Assembly: GCF_000813965.1 (NCBI RefSeq)
Contig: NZ_JWLI01000005.1
Location: 1-64,000, forward strand
Source of the DNA: Leisingera sp. ANG-M7
GTDB lineage: Bacteria; Pseudomonadota; Alphaproteobacteria; Rhodobacterales; Rhodobacteraceae
DNA: 64,000 bases
Reading direction: 5' to 3'
Part shown: positions 12,051 to 21,136 of the stretch, one piece after another
How the letters are laid out: each line of letters begins with the position of its first letter
Numbering within the stretch: position 1 is the stretch's first letter
Notes under the pieces: generated by a model
What the model was told of the DNA's origin: nothing
The model's database searches: none
What the model saw: the letters and a program-made list of their open reading frames with translations, nothing else
Made by a program: the position numbers and the translations under genes

Positions 12051-12787
12051 CAATTCCCCTCCAGCCGGTTCTCAAACAGGGTGGACCGCCGCCCGCGCAG
12101 CACAATATCAAAGCGGTAGGCGATGGTGTCCAGCGGAATGGTGGCGTTCATGTCGAGCCGCGCCACCAGCATCTCCACCGCTTCCGGGTCCGGAATGGTG
12201 TTCACAATCGGACAGCGCGCAATCAATGGATCGCCCTCGAAATAGAGCTGGGTTATCAGCCGCTGGGCAAAGCCGCTGCCAAAAACCGAGACATGGATAT
12301 GCGCGGGCCGCCAGTCGTTCACCCAGTTGCGCCAGGGATAGGCGCCGGGCTTCACGGTGCGGAAGTGGTAGCAGCCGTTCTCATCCGTCAGCGTCCGGCC
12401 GCAGCCACCGAAACTCGGGTCCAGCGCCCCCAGGTAGGTGTCTTTCTTGTGCCGGTAGCGGCCGGAGGCATTGGCCTGCCAGATTTCCACCAGCGTATTC
12501 GGCATCGGCCGCGCGTTTTCATCCAGGACCCGGCCATGCAGGATGATGCGCTCGCCGATCGGGCTTTGGCCGGGCTGGGCAAAATTCGACAGCAGGTCAT
12601 TGTCGGTGGTATTGATGTCGTTATGGCCGAACACCGGCCCGGTGATCTCGCTGGCGGTATTCTCCAGGCTGATCAGCGGAAACTGCGGCGAGCGGGTGAC
12701 CGAGGTCTTGTAATCCTGCGACAGGGCAGGGGGGTGCCAGCGGCGGTCCCTCTGATAGAACTCCCCGGGCTGCGGCGGCTTGGTCAT
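12050..12787 (-). CDS. pcaH: Protocatechuate 3,4-dioxygenase beta subunit
   Basis: This 245-residue catalytic subunit binds the non-heme Fe(III) used to open the protocatechuate ring. The iron ligands are visible as a tyrosine in [12 protein letters not shown], a tyrosine in GAYPWRN and two histidines in the HIHV motif. The gene overlaps pcaC by four bases (ATGA) and touches pcaG, so the three are one transcript. Confidence 0.96.
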   Translation of the reverse strand: MTKPPQPGEFYQRDRRWHPPALSQDYKTSVTRSPQFPLISLENTASEITGPVFGHNDINTTDNDLLSNFAQPGQSPIGERIILHGRVLDENARPMPNTLVEIWQANASGRYRHKKDTYLGALDPSFGGCGRTLTDENGCYHFRTVKPGAYPWRNWVNDWRPAHIHVSVFGSGFAQRLITQLYFEGDPLIARCPIVNTIPDPEAVEMLVARLDMNATIPLDTIAYRFDIVLRGRRSTLFENRLEGN

Positions 12788-13179
12788 GCGGTTTCCCCTC
12801 CCTCGCTCTCCATTTCGGCATATGTCTGTTTGGCCATTTTCAGCGCACGGTTGGCCCGCGGCACACCGGCATAGATCGCCACATGCTGGAAGGCTTCCAG
12901 CACGTCCTCCCGGCTGGCGCCGGTGCGGGCGGTGGCGCGGATATGCATCGGGATCTCGTCAAAATTGCCGGTTGCCGCCAGCAGCGCCAGTGTCAGCATC
13001 GAGCGTTCCCGCAAGCTGATCCGGTCCGAGGCCCAGACCTTGCCCCAGGCGGCCTCGGTGATCAGTTCCTGAAACGGCTGGTCCAGCGCGGTCTTGGCGG
13101 CCTCCGCCCGGTCCACATGGGCGTCGCCCAGCACCATGCGCCGTACCTGCATGCCACGGTTGAAACGGTCTTGCGTCAT
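12784..13179 (-). CDS. pcaC: 4-carboxymuconolactone decarboxylase
   Basis: The enzyme decarboxylates gamma-carboxymuconolactone to beta-ketoadipate enol-lactone. The 131-residue length and the alkylhydroperoxidase-D-like fold match PcaC, with a conserved [11 protein letters not shown] segment and an [15 protein letters not shown] motif. I chose the ATG at 13179 because GGGAG lies 6-7 bases upstream and the protein then opens with [14 protein letters not shown]. An earlier ATG at 13218 would eat into the promoter shared with pcaQ. It is the first gene of the pcaC-pcaH-pcaG-BKACE operon. Confidence 0.94.
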   Translation of the reverse strand: MTQDRFNRGMQVRRMVLGDAHVDRAEAAKTALDQPFQELITEAAWGKVWASDRISLRERSMLTLALLAATGNFDEIPMHIRATARTGASREDVLEAFQHVAIYAGVPRANRALKMAKQTYAEMESEGGETA

Positions 13180-13206
13180 TCCAGTCTCCCAGTTCTGAAA
13201 GAGTAT

Positions 13207-13271
13207 CGCATACCGCAAGTGATCTGTATAATCCTCAAGAAGGCATGAAATAATAACTGTATCGGTATGCG
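13207..13271. promoter_or_regulatory. Divergent pcaC/pcaQ control region with inverted repeats
   Basis: Two perfect 9-base inverted arms, CGCATACCG (13207-13215) and CGGTATGCG (13263-13271), flank the divergent promoters. Overlapping the right arm is ATAACT-N4-CGGTAT (13253-13268), close to the reported rhizobial PcaQ box ATAACC-N4-GGTTAT. Direct binding by PcaQ is an inference. Confidence 0.5.
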
Positions 13272-14193
13272 TCTTTCCTCATCCCTGAAACTGCGGCATT
13301 TGGAAGTTTTTGTCGAAGTCGCTCGCAAAATGAGCGTCACCCAGGCTGCGGATGCGCTGGGTATGACCCAGCCCGCCGCCACTCGGGCGCTGCGCGAACT
13401 GGAGGCGGTTTGCGGCAAGCCCCTGGTGGAGAAATACGGCCGCGGCATCCGTCTTAGCAGCTATGGCGAACTGTTCCGGGATCATGCAGGCCGCAGCCTT
13501 GCGCTGGCCCGTGACGGGGTGGCTCTCTTGCAAGGTCTGGATGAGGCAGAGGGGCCGCTGGTTGCCATTGGTGCCCTGCCGACGGTGGCGGCGGATCTGG
13601 TACCGGACGCGCTGGAGCAACTGCGCGCCAGCGGCGCGCCGGGACGGTTCATGGTTATGTCCGGCGATAACCACTACCTGATCGACCAGCTGCGCCGGGG
13701 ACGGCTGGACGTGGTGGCGGGACGGATGCCTGCGCCGGAAACCATGGCCGGGATAGGGTTCGATCCGCTCTATCGTGAACGGGTGGTGACGGTCGTCGCA
13801 TCGGATCACCCGCTGGCTGGTGCCAGCCGCCTGCCGCCCTTCGCCTTCGAGGATCACCCGGTGCTGATGCCGTCAGAGGGTTCGGTCATTCGGCCGCTTG
13901 TGGAGCGGATGTTTCTGGAACAGGGACTGGCGCTGCCGCGCTATCCGGTAGAAACGGTTTCTTCGGCCTTAGGCCGGCGGTTTGTGCTGGAGCATCAGGC
14001 GATCTGGATCATAAGTCAGGGCGTGGTGCGGCCGGATCTTGCTGCGGGCACGATGGCGGCCCTGCCCATGGACACAGGCGGCACCCTTGGGCCGGTAGGA
14101 TTATGTCTCCGGCTGGAGCACCAGCTGTCCCCGGCCGCCGCCCGGTTTTGCGAAGCTCTGCGCAGCACTTGCACAAAGCTGGGGCTGGCCTGA
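13267..14193 (+). CDS. pcaQ: LysR-family regulator of protocatechuate catabolism
   Basis: The 308-residue LysR-type protein has its helix-turn-helix at about residues 20-40 (MSVTQAADALGMTQPAATRALRELE), followed by the two-lobed effector domain. It is divergent from pcaCHG, the standard position of PcaQ, which in rhizobia activates the pca genes with beta-carboxymuconate or a later intermediate. No Shine-Dalgarno sequence precedes the ATG, so the message may be leaderless. The putative operator overlaps the start codon and fits autoregulation. Confidence 0.88.
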   Translation: MRLSSSLKLRHLEVFVEVARKMSVTQAADALGMTQPAATRALRELEAVCGKPLVEKYGRGIRLSSYGELFRDHAGRSLALARDGVALLQGLDEAEGPLVAIGALPTVAADLVPDALEQLRASGAPGRFMVMSGDNHYLIDQLRRGRLDVVAGRMPAPETMAGIGFDPLYRERVVTVVASDHPLAGASRLPPFAFEDHPVLMPSEGSVIRPLVERMFLEQGLALPRYPVETVSSALGRRFVLEHQAIWIISQGVVRPDLAAGTMAALPMDTGGTLGPVGLCLRLEHQLSPAAARFCEALRSTCTKLGLA

Positions 14194-14229
14194 TTTGAGG
14201 TAGAACGGCAGCGATCAGCAAAAGCCGTA

Positions 14230-14252
14230 AAAACACCCCTTGAGTGTTTTTC
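14230..14252 (+). terminator. Terminator after pcaQ
   Basis: The hairpin has 8-base arms AAAAACAC and GTGTTTTT with a seven-base loop and ends in five T residues. The stem is AT-rich and therefore weak. Confidence 0.55.
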
Positions 14253-14492
14253 GCAGTGTGTATGAGCCAGGTCGGCAGTCCGGAGGTTTTCTCAATCGCT
14301 GTTCAAATAGAGAGCTGCGTGCCAGTATGGCTATGAAAAATATGAATAAAATTGATTTGGGGGAATGTCGCGTTCAGGCGCGGGGCAATTAATTACCTAA
14401 GAGGCGCAATCGGCAATTGCAAAACAACCTAAAGGTGTGCACCATAACGATACTTTAATATCTATTGTATCACGCGTTGAGTGGGGGTGCGA

Positions 14493-16151
14493 ATGACTGT
14501 CCTTCTGAAGATCCGCCGGTTCGGTGCATTTGGAGTATTCCATGCAGATGGTGCGGGCGTGCAGCTCGGCGCCAAACACCAAGCTCTTGTGGCCTTGCTG
14601 TCCACCGCCGAGGGGGGGATACGGACACGGGCTTTTCTCGAAAAGACATTGTGGTGCCTTGCGCAGCCGGAACAGGCCAAGGCCAGCTTGCGCACCGCCT
14701 TGTCGACGCTGCGGAGGCACTTGGGGCCGGAGGCGGCCAAGCTGCTATATGCCAATCGCGAGAGGGTCGTTCTGGATCTGACTTGCCTGGAGCTGGATAC
14801 ATGCACAGGCGGGGCGGAGTTTATGGAAGGGTTTGAATTGCCCCATGAATCCGTGTTCAATGCTTGGCTGCAAGAGACACGGGCGGAACTTATCCGCAGG
14901 CCGGCGGGACCTTCAGGCCGGACAGGGGCGCCGCCGGGCCGTGTCATTCTGGACGGGCTGTTGCCTTCCATTGCCGTGCTGCCCTTTGCGCATAGGTATC
15001 CGGGCGAGTCGTCTGCGCCGCTGGGTTCGCTGGTTTCAGAAGAGCTTTCACGTTGCCTTTCGCGCAGCTGGGCATTCTCAGTTACCTCGTATCTGGCGTC
15101 GCGCCAGTTTGATCCTGAAACCGTGCGTCCGGCTGAAGTTTCATCAGTGGCTGGTGCCGACTATTTGGTGTCAGGGGCGGTCACCTGCGGCGGCGGCCGG
15201 TTTCACGCCGAGATAGACCTGCACGATGCCTTGCGCGAAAAGGTGATTTGGTCGCGCAGTTTCGAAGGCTCGTTGGACAATTTGATGGAGGGGCGCAGTT
15301 CGGTCCTCAGGAACGCCACTTTGCAGATTGGTCAAACTGCTGCCGGAGAGGCTGTGCGGCTGGCAGACTTCAAGCCGCTGCAGGATCTGGAAAGCCATAC
15401 TCTTCTGATGGCGTCCATTACCCTGATGCAGGAAATGGATGTGCAGAAGTTTCAGCAGGCGTACAGCATCCTGTCGCATTTGCAGGAGCGGGAGCCTGGC
15501 CATGCGTTGCCCTTGACCTGGATGGGGTTCTGGCATGTGATGAGGGTCGAACGGGGATTGTCGAAGGATCGCCTGGAAGACAGCCGTCTGGCGAGCCAGC
15601 TGGCTGAAGCCGCGATTGAAGCCGCGCCGGGCTTTTCCTTGGCTCATACGCTGAAGGGGTTGATCTCCAGCCATCTCACTTTCAGATTCGATCAAGCTCT
15701 GGACGCCTATGATCTAGCGCTGCGCGACAATCCAAATGAGGCTCTGGCACTGCTCCTAAAAGGGGCCACGATGGCATATCAGGATATGGCTGACGAGGCC
15801 GTGCAGATGACCGATGCTGCCCGGCGGCTGACGCCGTTGGGGCCGCAATGCTATTACTTTGATGCATTGTCGGCCTTGGCGAATTTGTCAGCGCGTAAAT
15901 ATAGCCGCGCTATTGAACTTGCAGACCGCTCGCTGCAAGCCAAGGGCGCTTTTCCTGTGCCGCTGCGTTCCAAGGCGATTGCGCTGCAGTTGTCAGGCCA
16001 GGACCAGGAGGCCCGTAACACTGTCCAAAAGCTGCTTGAGGCCGCTCCGGAATTCAGCCTGTCGCAGTTCCTGCGCGACAACCCGGCTGCGATGAGTCCG
16101 GCAGGCCAGGAGTGGGCATACGCGCTGCGGCAGGCCGGAGTGCCGGACTAA
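14493..16151 (+). CDS. Winged-helix regulator with TolB/FlgO-like domain and TPR repeats
   Basis: The 552-residue protein begins with a SARP/OmpR-like winged helix (about residues 1-95: LGAKHQALVALL, then an LRTALSTLRRHLG helix). A TolB/FlgO-like domain follows (about 160-270, opening SIAVLPFAHRY), then TPR-type helical repeats to the end. This is a cytoplasmic transcription factor fused to a protein- or ligand-sensing scaffold, with no visible membrane segment. The same middle and C-terminal design recurs in the two cyclases downstream. I chose the ATG at 14493, which has a G-rich ribosome binding site, over an in-frame GTG at 14481. Target genes cannot be inferred. Confidence 0.75.
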   Translation: MTVLLKIRRFGAFGVFHADGAGVQLGAKHQALVALLSTAEGGIRTRAFLEKTLWCLAQPEQAKASLRTALSTLRRHLGPEAAKLLYANRERVVLDLTCLELDTCTGGAEFMEGFELPHESVFNAWLQETRAELIRRPAGPSGRTGAPPGRVILDGLLPSIAVLPFAHRYPGESSAPLGSLVSEELSRCLSRSWAFSVTSYLASRQFDPETVRPAEVSSVAGADYLVSGAVTCGGGRFHAEIDLHDALREKVIWSRSFEGSLDNLMEGRSSVLRNATLQIGQTAAGEAVRLADFKPLQDLESHTLLMASITLMQEMDVQKFQQAYSILSHLQEREPGHALPLTWMGFWHVMRVERGLSKDRLEDSRLASQLAEAAIEAAPGFSLAHTLKGLISSHLTFRFDQALDAYDLALRDNPNEALALLLKGATMAYQDMADEAVQMTDAARRLTPLGPQCYYFDALSALANLSARKYSRAIELADRSLQAKGAFPVPLRSKAIALQLSGQDQEARNTVQKLLEAAPEFSLSQFLRDNPAAMSPAGQEWAYALRQAGVPD

Positions 16152-16202
16152 GCTCCCTTAAAACTGCTTGCGGCGATGTTCTCTGCAGTTGGATGCCGCT
16201 TT

Positions 16203-16225
16203 GCCCCCATGCATCGTGTGGGGGC
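16203..16225 (+). terminator. Terminator after the winged-helix regulator
   Basis: A 7-base GC stem (GCCCCCA / TGGGGGC) with a nine-base loop is followed by TTT. Confidence 0.65.
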
Positions 16226-16402
16226 TTTCTGTGCGGTCAGGGGATCACTAAAATCTGCAGCAATTTCTGGGGCGCTCTCATCCTTTTTTTACGTCTTGCG
16301 GCGCTTCTTTAAGGGAGATGCGGGTCTCCTGCCAACCAGCGGGACCCTTGCCGCATGAATTGCCCGGGGCGCGGAATACGGGCGGAAGACTTGGGTGATA
16401 GG

Positions 16403-19054
16403 ATGAGTTCTAAGAAAGACCTCTTGGCGAAACGCGGGTTTCGGCCATTTTCAAGCATTGGTGCGAAGATCACGCTTATCCTGATGGCGATGGGCGGGAC
16501 TGCCGCCGCCGGAGGGGTCCTTGTCACACTGGTTTTTGCCCAGACAGGCCGCCAGATGGAGGTTTTGACTGGCGAGAAGGTGCCGCAACTGGAACTCAGC
16601 AGTCATATGGTTGATGCTGCAAGCCAGACCAAAAATGCAATGATTGGCGTTCTTCAGGCGGGTTCGGCTGAGGAGCTGTCCACAGCGGAGGCCGCTGCGG
16701 CAGCAGCGGTGTCAGCGCTTGAGGGAAGTGCCTCCGAACTTCCGTCCGCGGAACGAGCGCAATTTGCGCCTGAAGCTGCCGAAGCCTCGGGCCGGCTGAA
16801 CAATCTGATTGCCTCCCGTCAGGCAGCATTCCGAAACCAAGCTTGGATCGACACTCAAACCGCCGATTTGCAAACCCTAAGCCAGGCAGTTCAAGAGAAG
16901 CTCGTGCGGGTGGCGGCAGAGGCGCGTGACAGCCTGATGGATGGCGGTGAAGAGACCATCATACAGGTTGACGAGGTTCTGAATAACTTGGTGGATCAGC
17001 AGTTCGGCAGCCTGCAGACACTGCTGGAAGCGCGCGCCGACATCAGTATTCTGTCCGGTGCCGCGTTGGCCTTGGGGCACGTCCGTGATGTGCCGACCAA
17101 GCGCGCGCTCAAGAAAATGGCTACTGACGCTCTGAAACGCCTGGAGCCGGTGCTGGGCCGTCTTGAGGAACTGGGGCTGGATGCATTCCGCGCCAAGAAG
17201 GTGAGCGAAGGCGTTGAGTTGTTTCGTTATACTCTGACGGCAAGCCGCAAAGAGCTGAAGGAAAGCCGCAAGCAGGTGCTGAGCGCCCGCAACGCCAGCG
17301 TTCGTCCGCTGACCCAGGCGATGGAGCGTATGGTGTTTACCTTGTCAGTGGCTGCCACGCAGGCCAGTGCCGACAACAGAACCGCCATTCAGGGGTTGCT
17401 GGACAATCAGGTTGATATGCTCTTGCGGCTCCTTGAAATCAATGGCTGGACCAGCGCTTTCCAGGTTGCTGCACTGGATATGGCGGCAGCTCAGAATATC
17501 GAGGCGGCCAATGCAGCGGCAGCTCCTCTGCAGGAAGCGGCAGCCGCCCTGCAGGGCTACACCGGGTTTGGTGATGGGGTTTTTGCAAAAGAGCTGGAGG
17601 GCATGATAGCGCTGGCTGATCCTGTTCAGGGTCTGCCGGCATTCAAGGTCGCCTCGCTTGAGGCGGCAACTGAAGCTGCCAGAGCGTCCGGGGCCACGGT
17701 GAAGGCGGTTCTGCAATTTGCCCGCCGTGCAACCGCGCTTGGTAACGGAAGCCAGTTGGAAATTGCCTCAATTGCAAACGGGCTGGCGGCTGATGTGAAG
17801 GGTGCCCAGCGGCAGCTTCAGTTTCTGGCAGCAGTTTCAGCCGGGGTGTTTGTGGTGGCTCTGATCCTCACCAGACTCCTGATTTTGCGCCCGTTGGCCG
17901 ACATCAGCGGAACAACCGAACGCCTGGCCGCGGGCAATCTGCGCCCGGTAAAGGGCTACGAGCGCTCCAGCGATGAAATCCGACGTATTGCGACGGCCCT
18001 TGCAGTGTTCCGAGATGGTCTGGTGGAAAAGGCTGAGGTTGAGGCCGCCGCAAATGAGGAGCGCAATGCCCGGCTAGCGGAGCAAACCGCCGCAGTGACA
18101 GCCATAGGTGATGGACTTGAACGGTTGTCGCAGGGCGATTTGACCTTCCGAATCCGAGAGGAGATGGGGGAGGGGTATGCTAAGCTGCGCGATGACTTCA
18201 ATGCGGCGCTTGAAAAGCTCGAAATCTCTGTCCGCAGTCTCAGTGCCAATGGTCAGTCCATCGCCGGCGTCAGCAGCGAAATATCTGCTGCCTCTCATGA
18301 TCTGTCTGAGCGTTCCGAGCGAACTGCGCAGACCTTGGCAGGCACCGCAGCTGCGGTGAACCAGCTCTCGGTGTCGATTACCGGAACCGCCCAGGCTTCA
18401 GGCGAGGCCTCGGCCTCAGTCGAAGCTGCGCGCCGCAACGCAACCGATAGCATTGACGTCGTGAAGCGCACATATGGTGCCATGGAGGCGATCAAGGAAA
18501 GTTCCGAGAAAATCTCCCGCATCATCGGCATGATTGAGGCGATTGCACAGCAAACTAACCTTCTGGCATTGAATGCCGGGGTTGAAGCTGCCCGGGCGGG
18601 CACCGTTGGTAAAGGCTTTGCGGTGGTGGCGTCCGAAGTTCGCACTTTGGCGCATCGTTCCAAGGAAGCAGCGACAGAGATTGCCGCCCTTGTCGATGAG
18701 GCGGGCCAGAATGTTGAACTGGGGGCCGACCTTGTCGAGCAGACTCGGTCAGCCATTGGTGAAATCTCAGAATCCGTTGCCAGTGCCGCCGACCTGATGA
18801 AGACCATTTCCAAGGCATCGTCTGAGCAATCCGGCAGCCTGCAGGAAATCAATTCAGCTATGGCGAACTTGGACGACGCTACCACCCGGAATGCGGGTCT
18901 GTTTGAGGAGGTGACTTCCTCCAGCCAAGGGCTGTCCAAGGAGGCTCAGGCTATGGCGAGCGCACTGGGCGCCTTCCGCACAAATTCTGCTGTGCCGGAA
19001 CAGTCTTGGGATGACGCAGAACGGCCTGAGTATGCTTGGCGGTTGCAGGCCTGA
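16403..19054 (+). CDS. Methyl-accepting chemotaxis protein
   Basis: This chemoreceptor of about 883 residues has a first membrane helix near residues 20-45 and a long, Ala-rich, mostly helical periplasmic domain. The second membrane helix is at about 474-495, followed by HAMP segments ([16 protein letters not shown]) and a cytoplasmic signalling coiled coil. The hairpin tip that binds CheA/CheW is present as [18 protein letters not shown], near residues 714-733. The tip continues [14 protein letters not shown] rather than the common GEAGRGFAVVA. The ligand is not predictable. I chose the ATG at 16403 because the preceding 16 codons, back to an ATG at 16355, look non-coding. No che genes are adjacent. 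Confidence 0.9.
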   Translation: MSSKKDLLAKRGFRPFSSIGAKITLILMAMGGTAAAGGVLVTLVFAQTGRQMEVLTGEKVPQLELSSHMVDAASQTKNAMIGVLQAGSAEELSTAEAAAAAAVSALEGSASELPSAERAQFAPEAAEASGRLNNLIASRQAAFRNQAWIDTQTADLQTLSQAVQEKLVRVAAEARDSLMDGGEETIIQVDEVLNNLVDQQFGSLQTLLEARADISILSGAALALGHVRDVPTKRALKKMATDALKRLEPVLGRLEELGLDAFRAKKVSEGVELFRYTLTASRKELKESRKQVLSARNASVRPLTQAMERMVFTLSVAATQASADNRTAIQGLLDNQVDMLLRLLEINGWTSAFQVAALDMAAAQNIEAANAAAAPLQEAAAALQGYTGFGDGVFAKELEGMIALADPVQGLPAFKVASLEAATEAARASGATVKAVLQFARRATALGNGSQLEIASIANGLAADVKGAQRQLQFLAAVSAGVFVVALILTRLLILRPLADISGTTERLAAGNLRPVKGYERSSDEIRRIATALAVFRDGLVEKAEVEAAANEERNARLAEQTAAVTAIGDGLERLSQGDLTFRIREEMGEGYAKLRDDFNAALEKLEISVRSLSANGQSIAGVSSEISAASHDLSERSERTAQTLAGTAAAVNQLSVSITGTAQASGEASASVEAARRNATDSIDVVKRTYGAMEAIKESSEKISRIIGMIEAIAQQTNLLALNAGVEAARAGTVGKGFAVVASEVRTLAHRSKEAATEIAALVDEAGQNVELGADLVEQTRSAIGEISESVASAADLMKTISKASSEQSGSLQEINSAMANLDDATTRNAGLFEEVTSSSQGLSKEAQAMASALGAFRTNSAVPEQSWDDAERPEYAWRLQA

Positions 19055-19678
19055 ACAGAATATTGAAAAGTGTGCGGCGGCTGTTCCCGAATATGGTGCA
19101 CGTCATCCCGCACCATCATCAGGCAAAGAAAAGCATACTTGAGCGTGCTCTCATAATAGATGACGCGCGGGTGCTGGAAGCCAAGTAGCATGGCAACCAT
19201 AGAGGCGCGCTGGCTGCCCTTGGGCCGGCGTGCAGGTATACGTGTCGCGTAACTGGGCTCTGGCCCGCGATCGATCAGTTTGTCGTTCATGATGATTGGA
19301 GTGCAACTCACCTGGGCGCCGACCCGCGTCGATCGGAGCTGGCACTGGGCGGCAGGGGAGGGCGTCTCCTCAGCTCTGCACTTCCTCACAGATGATCGCG
19401 CGGCCGGATTCGGGGATTGTGTGTAAGCCGCGGTGGGTGAGCTCGGTGATGAGGCTGGGGTTGCCCGCACCGGGGCCGCCCGTCACGACGAAGAAATGGT
19501 CGTTAATGGGCCATCCTCGGTTTTGGCCGAGGGGAGGTCTGCGAAGAGATCAACACGCCGACAAGGCGCGGATCAAAGCAGTATGTATTTTCGTAGGGAA
19601 AATAGCACCTGTCTGCGCGGCAGAGGCAAATCCTCTGACAAAAAAGGCAGAGCTATCTGATGCTTTTCACTGAAGATT
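19055..19678. other. Decayed region between the chemoreceptor and tRNA-Ala
   Basis: This 624-base stretch has no intact gene. It contains the remnant of a P-loop ATPase on the minus strand, described separately. It lies directly downstream of the 3' end of tRNA-Ala, a usual place for integration of mobile DNA. I found no repeated copy of the tRNA 3' end that would mark an attachment site. Confidence 0.5.
19370..19549 (-). pseudogene. Remnant of an AAA_28-type P-loop ATPase
   Basis: The minus strand reads NDHFFVVTGGPGAGNPSLI followed by a THRGLHTIPESGRAIICEE segment before a stop at 19370-19372. This matches the N-terminus of the small AAA_28 P-loop family (FVITGGPGSGKTTL...ESGRAIIREQ). The Walker lysine and the next Thr/Ser are replaced (GKT/S to NPS), there is no start codon, and a stop codon cuts it short. 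Family-like residues (GDALP) continue after the stop in the same frame. The gene is clearly dead. Confidence 0.65.
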
Positions 19679-19754
19679 TGGTGGAGCCTAGCGGGATCGA
19701 ACCGCTGACCTCCTGCATGCCATGCAGGCGCTCTCCCAGCTGAGCTAAGGCCCC
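19679..19754 (-). tRNA. tRNA-Ala (anticodon GGC)
   Basis: The minus strand folds as a complete 76-base tRNA including CCA. The acceptor arms are GGGGCCU and AGGCUCC, the D arm contains AGCUCAGCUGGGAGAGC, the anticodon loop is AUGGCAU and the T loop is UUCGAUC. The anticodon GGC reads GCC and GCU alanine codons. Confidence 0.97.
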
Positions 19755-19939
19755 AAACCTGTCCGCTTTCAGTGTCCGATCCGTTTCCGGTGCGGTCCGT
19801 CTTGCGGTGTGAGCGTCGTTTACGGGACGGCGGCGCGGGCTGCAAGCGGAAAAATGCGCCGGGTCCGAAATTTTTTGCCGCCGGTCAAAGCGGACGGTCC
19901 GGGGACAGCAGGCCGCGCCCCGGAACCGCTTGAAACGCC

Positions 19940-20266
19940 TTAGGAATCGTCGTCCGGCGACGACATGTCGGCGATGTCGTCCAGCGAGACGTTGTCATCA
20001 TCATCGTCATCGTCCAGGACGTCATCGCCCAGATCGACATCGACGTCTTCGTCATCGTCCAGGACCACGTCATCCGCGTCCATGTTCTCTTTGGCCTTCA
20101 GGGTGGCCGCGTCTTCGGCATCGGCTTCGATCATCCGGGTCTTGCCGGTATCCAGCTCGACGACCTCGCCCGTGTAGGGGCTGACGATCGGGTCCTTGTT
20201 CAGGTCATAAAAGCGCTTGCCAGTGGTGGGGCAGACGCGCTTTACACCCCATTCTTCCTTGGGCAT
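19940..20266 (-). CDS. TIGR02300 family protein (FYDLN-acid protein)
   Basis: The 108-residue protein starts with the conserved zinc-ribbon-like segment EWGVKRVCPTTGKRFYDLN and ends in a long acidic tail rich in Asp. This is the alphaproteobacterial FYDLN-acid family (TIGR02300), whose function is unknown. The acidic tail suggests binding to a basic partner such as a nucleic-acid-binding protein or ribosomal component, which is only inference. It is encoded just upstream of tRNA-Ala on the same strand, as in many relatives. Confidence 0.9.
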   Translation of the reverse strand: MPKEEWGVKRVCPTTGKRFYDLNKDPIVSPYTGEVVELDTGKTRMIEADAEDAATLKAKENMDADDVVLDDDEDVDVDLGDDVLDDDDDDDNVSLDDIADMSSPDDDS

Positions 20267-20366
20267 GTGGATCCCCTTGATTTACTGGTGAGTCGTATCG
20301 ACGATTCCGGTGCCTTGCCATATGAGGGGGGCACTGTCAAAGCCAAAGCCTGGAAAGGGCGCGTGC

Positions 20367-21053
20367 ATGGCCGAATATCATTTGTCCGGGACCCCGCCGG
20401 TGCCGCTGACCCTGCGCCGCTCTGCGCGGGCCCGGCGGATCAGCCTGCGGATCTCTTCGCTGGACGGGCGGGTGACGCTGACCCTGCCCAATGGGCTGCC
20501 GGAACGCACCGCCCTGGCCTTTGCCGAGGAAAAGGCGGATTGGATCCGGGCCAATCTGGAAAAGCACCCGGAAGCCGTGGACGCAGCCTTTGGCGCGGTG
20601 CTGCCCATCGACGGCCAAGACCGGGTGATTGAGCCTGCGCCGGGGCGGCGCATCCAGCTGGATGCCGGCCGCATCGCGGTGCCGGGACCCAATCCGGGCC
20701 GGCCCTTGCAGCGCTACTTGAAAGAACTGGCGCGCAACCGGCTGGCCGAGGCGTCTGATTTCTATGCGGCCCGGCTGGGCCGGGGCTACAGCCGCCTGAC
20801 CCTGCGCGACACCCGCTCGCGCTGGGGGTCGTGCACCGCGGACGGTGGGCTGATGTACTCTTGGCGGCTGATCCTGGCTCCGCCCGCGGTGCTGCGCTAT
20901 GTCGCCGCCCACGAAGTGGCGCATCTGCAGGAAATGAACCATTCGCAGGTCTTCTGGGACACCGTGGAGCGCATCCACGGCCGCTGGCAGGAACCGCGCG
21001 CCTGGCTGCGCGAAAACGGTGCCAGCCTGCACCGCTACCGTTTCGGCGAATAG
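20367..21053 (+). CDS. YgjP/SprT-like zinc metallopeptidase-domain protein
   Basis: The roughly 228-residue protein belongs to the YgjP-like (DUF45) M48-related family. It has the zinc motif HEVAHLQEMNHSQVFW (HExxH plus a third ligand), preceded by a conserved SRWGSCTADGGLMYSWRLI segment. The substrate is unknown. I chose the ATG at 20367, preceded by GGAAAGGG, over a GTG at 20310. It is divergent from the FYDLN gene. Confidence 0.85.
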   Translation: MAEYHLSGTPPVPLTLRRSARARRISLRISSLDGRVTLTLPNGLPERTALAFAEEKADWIRANLEKHPEAVDAAFGAVLPIDGQDRVIEPAPGRRIQLDAGRIAVPGPNPGRPLQRYLKELARNRLAEASDFYAARLGRGYSRLTLRDTRSRWGSCTADGGLMYSWRLILAPPAVLRYVAAHEVAHLQEMNHSQVFWDTVERIHGRWQEPRAWLRENGASLHRYRFGE

Positions 21054-21136
21054 AATCAGGGCTTTGAGCCGAGGGGCGCGCGGGCTAAGCTGGCACCAGT
21101 TGCAGTTGCCAGTTCCCGGTCAAAAGGCCCGCTTCC

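Noticed and set aside
19055-19754. Attachment-site direct repeat of the tRNA-Ala 3' end
   Set aside because: I looked for a second copy of the T-arm/acceptor sequence in the decayed region and did not see one.
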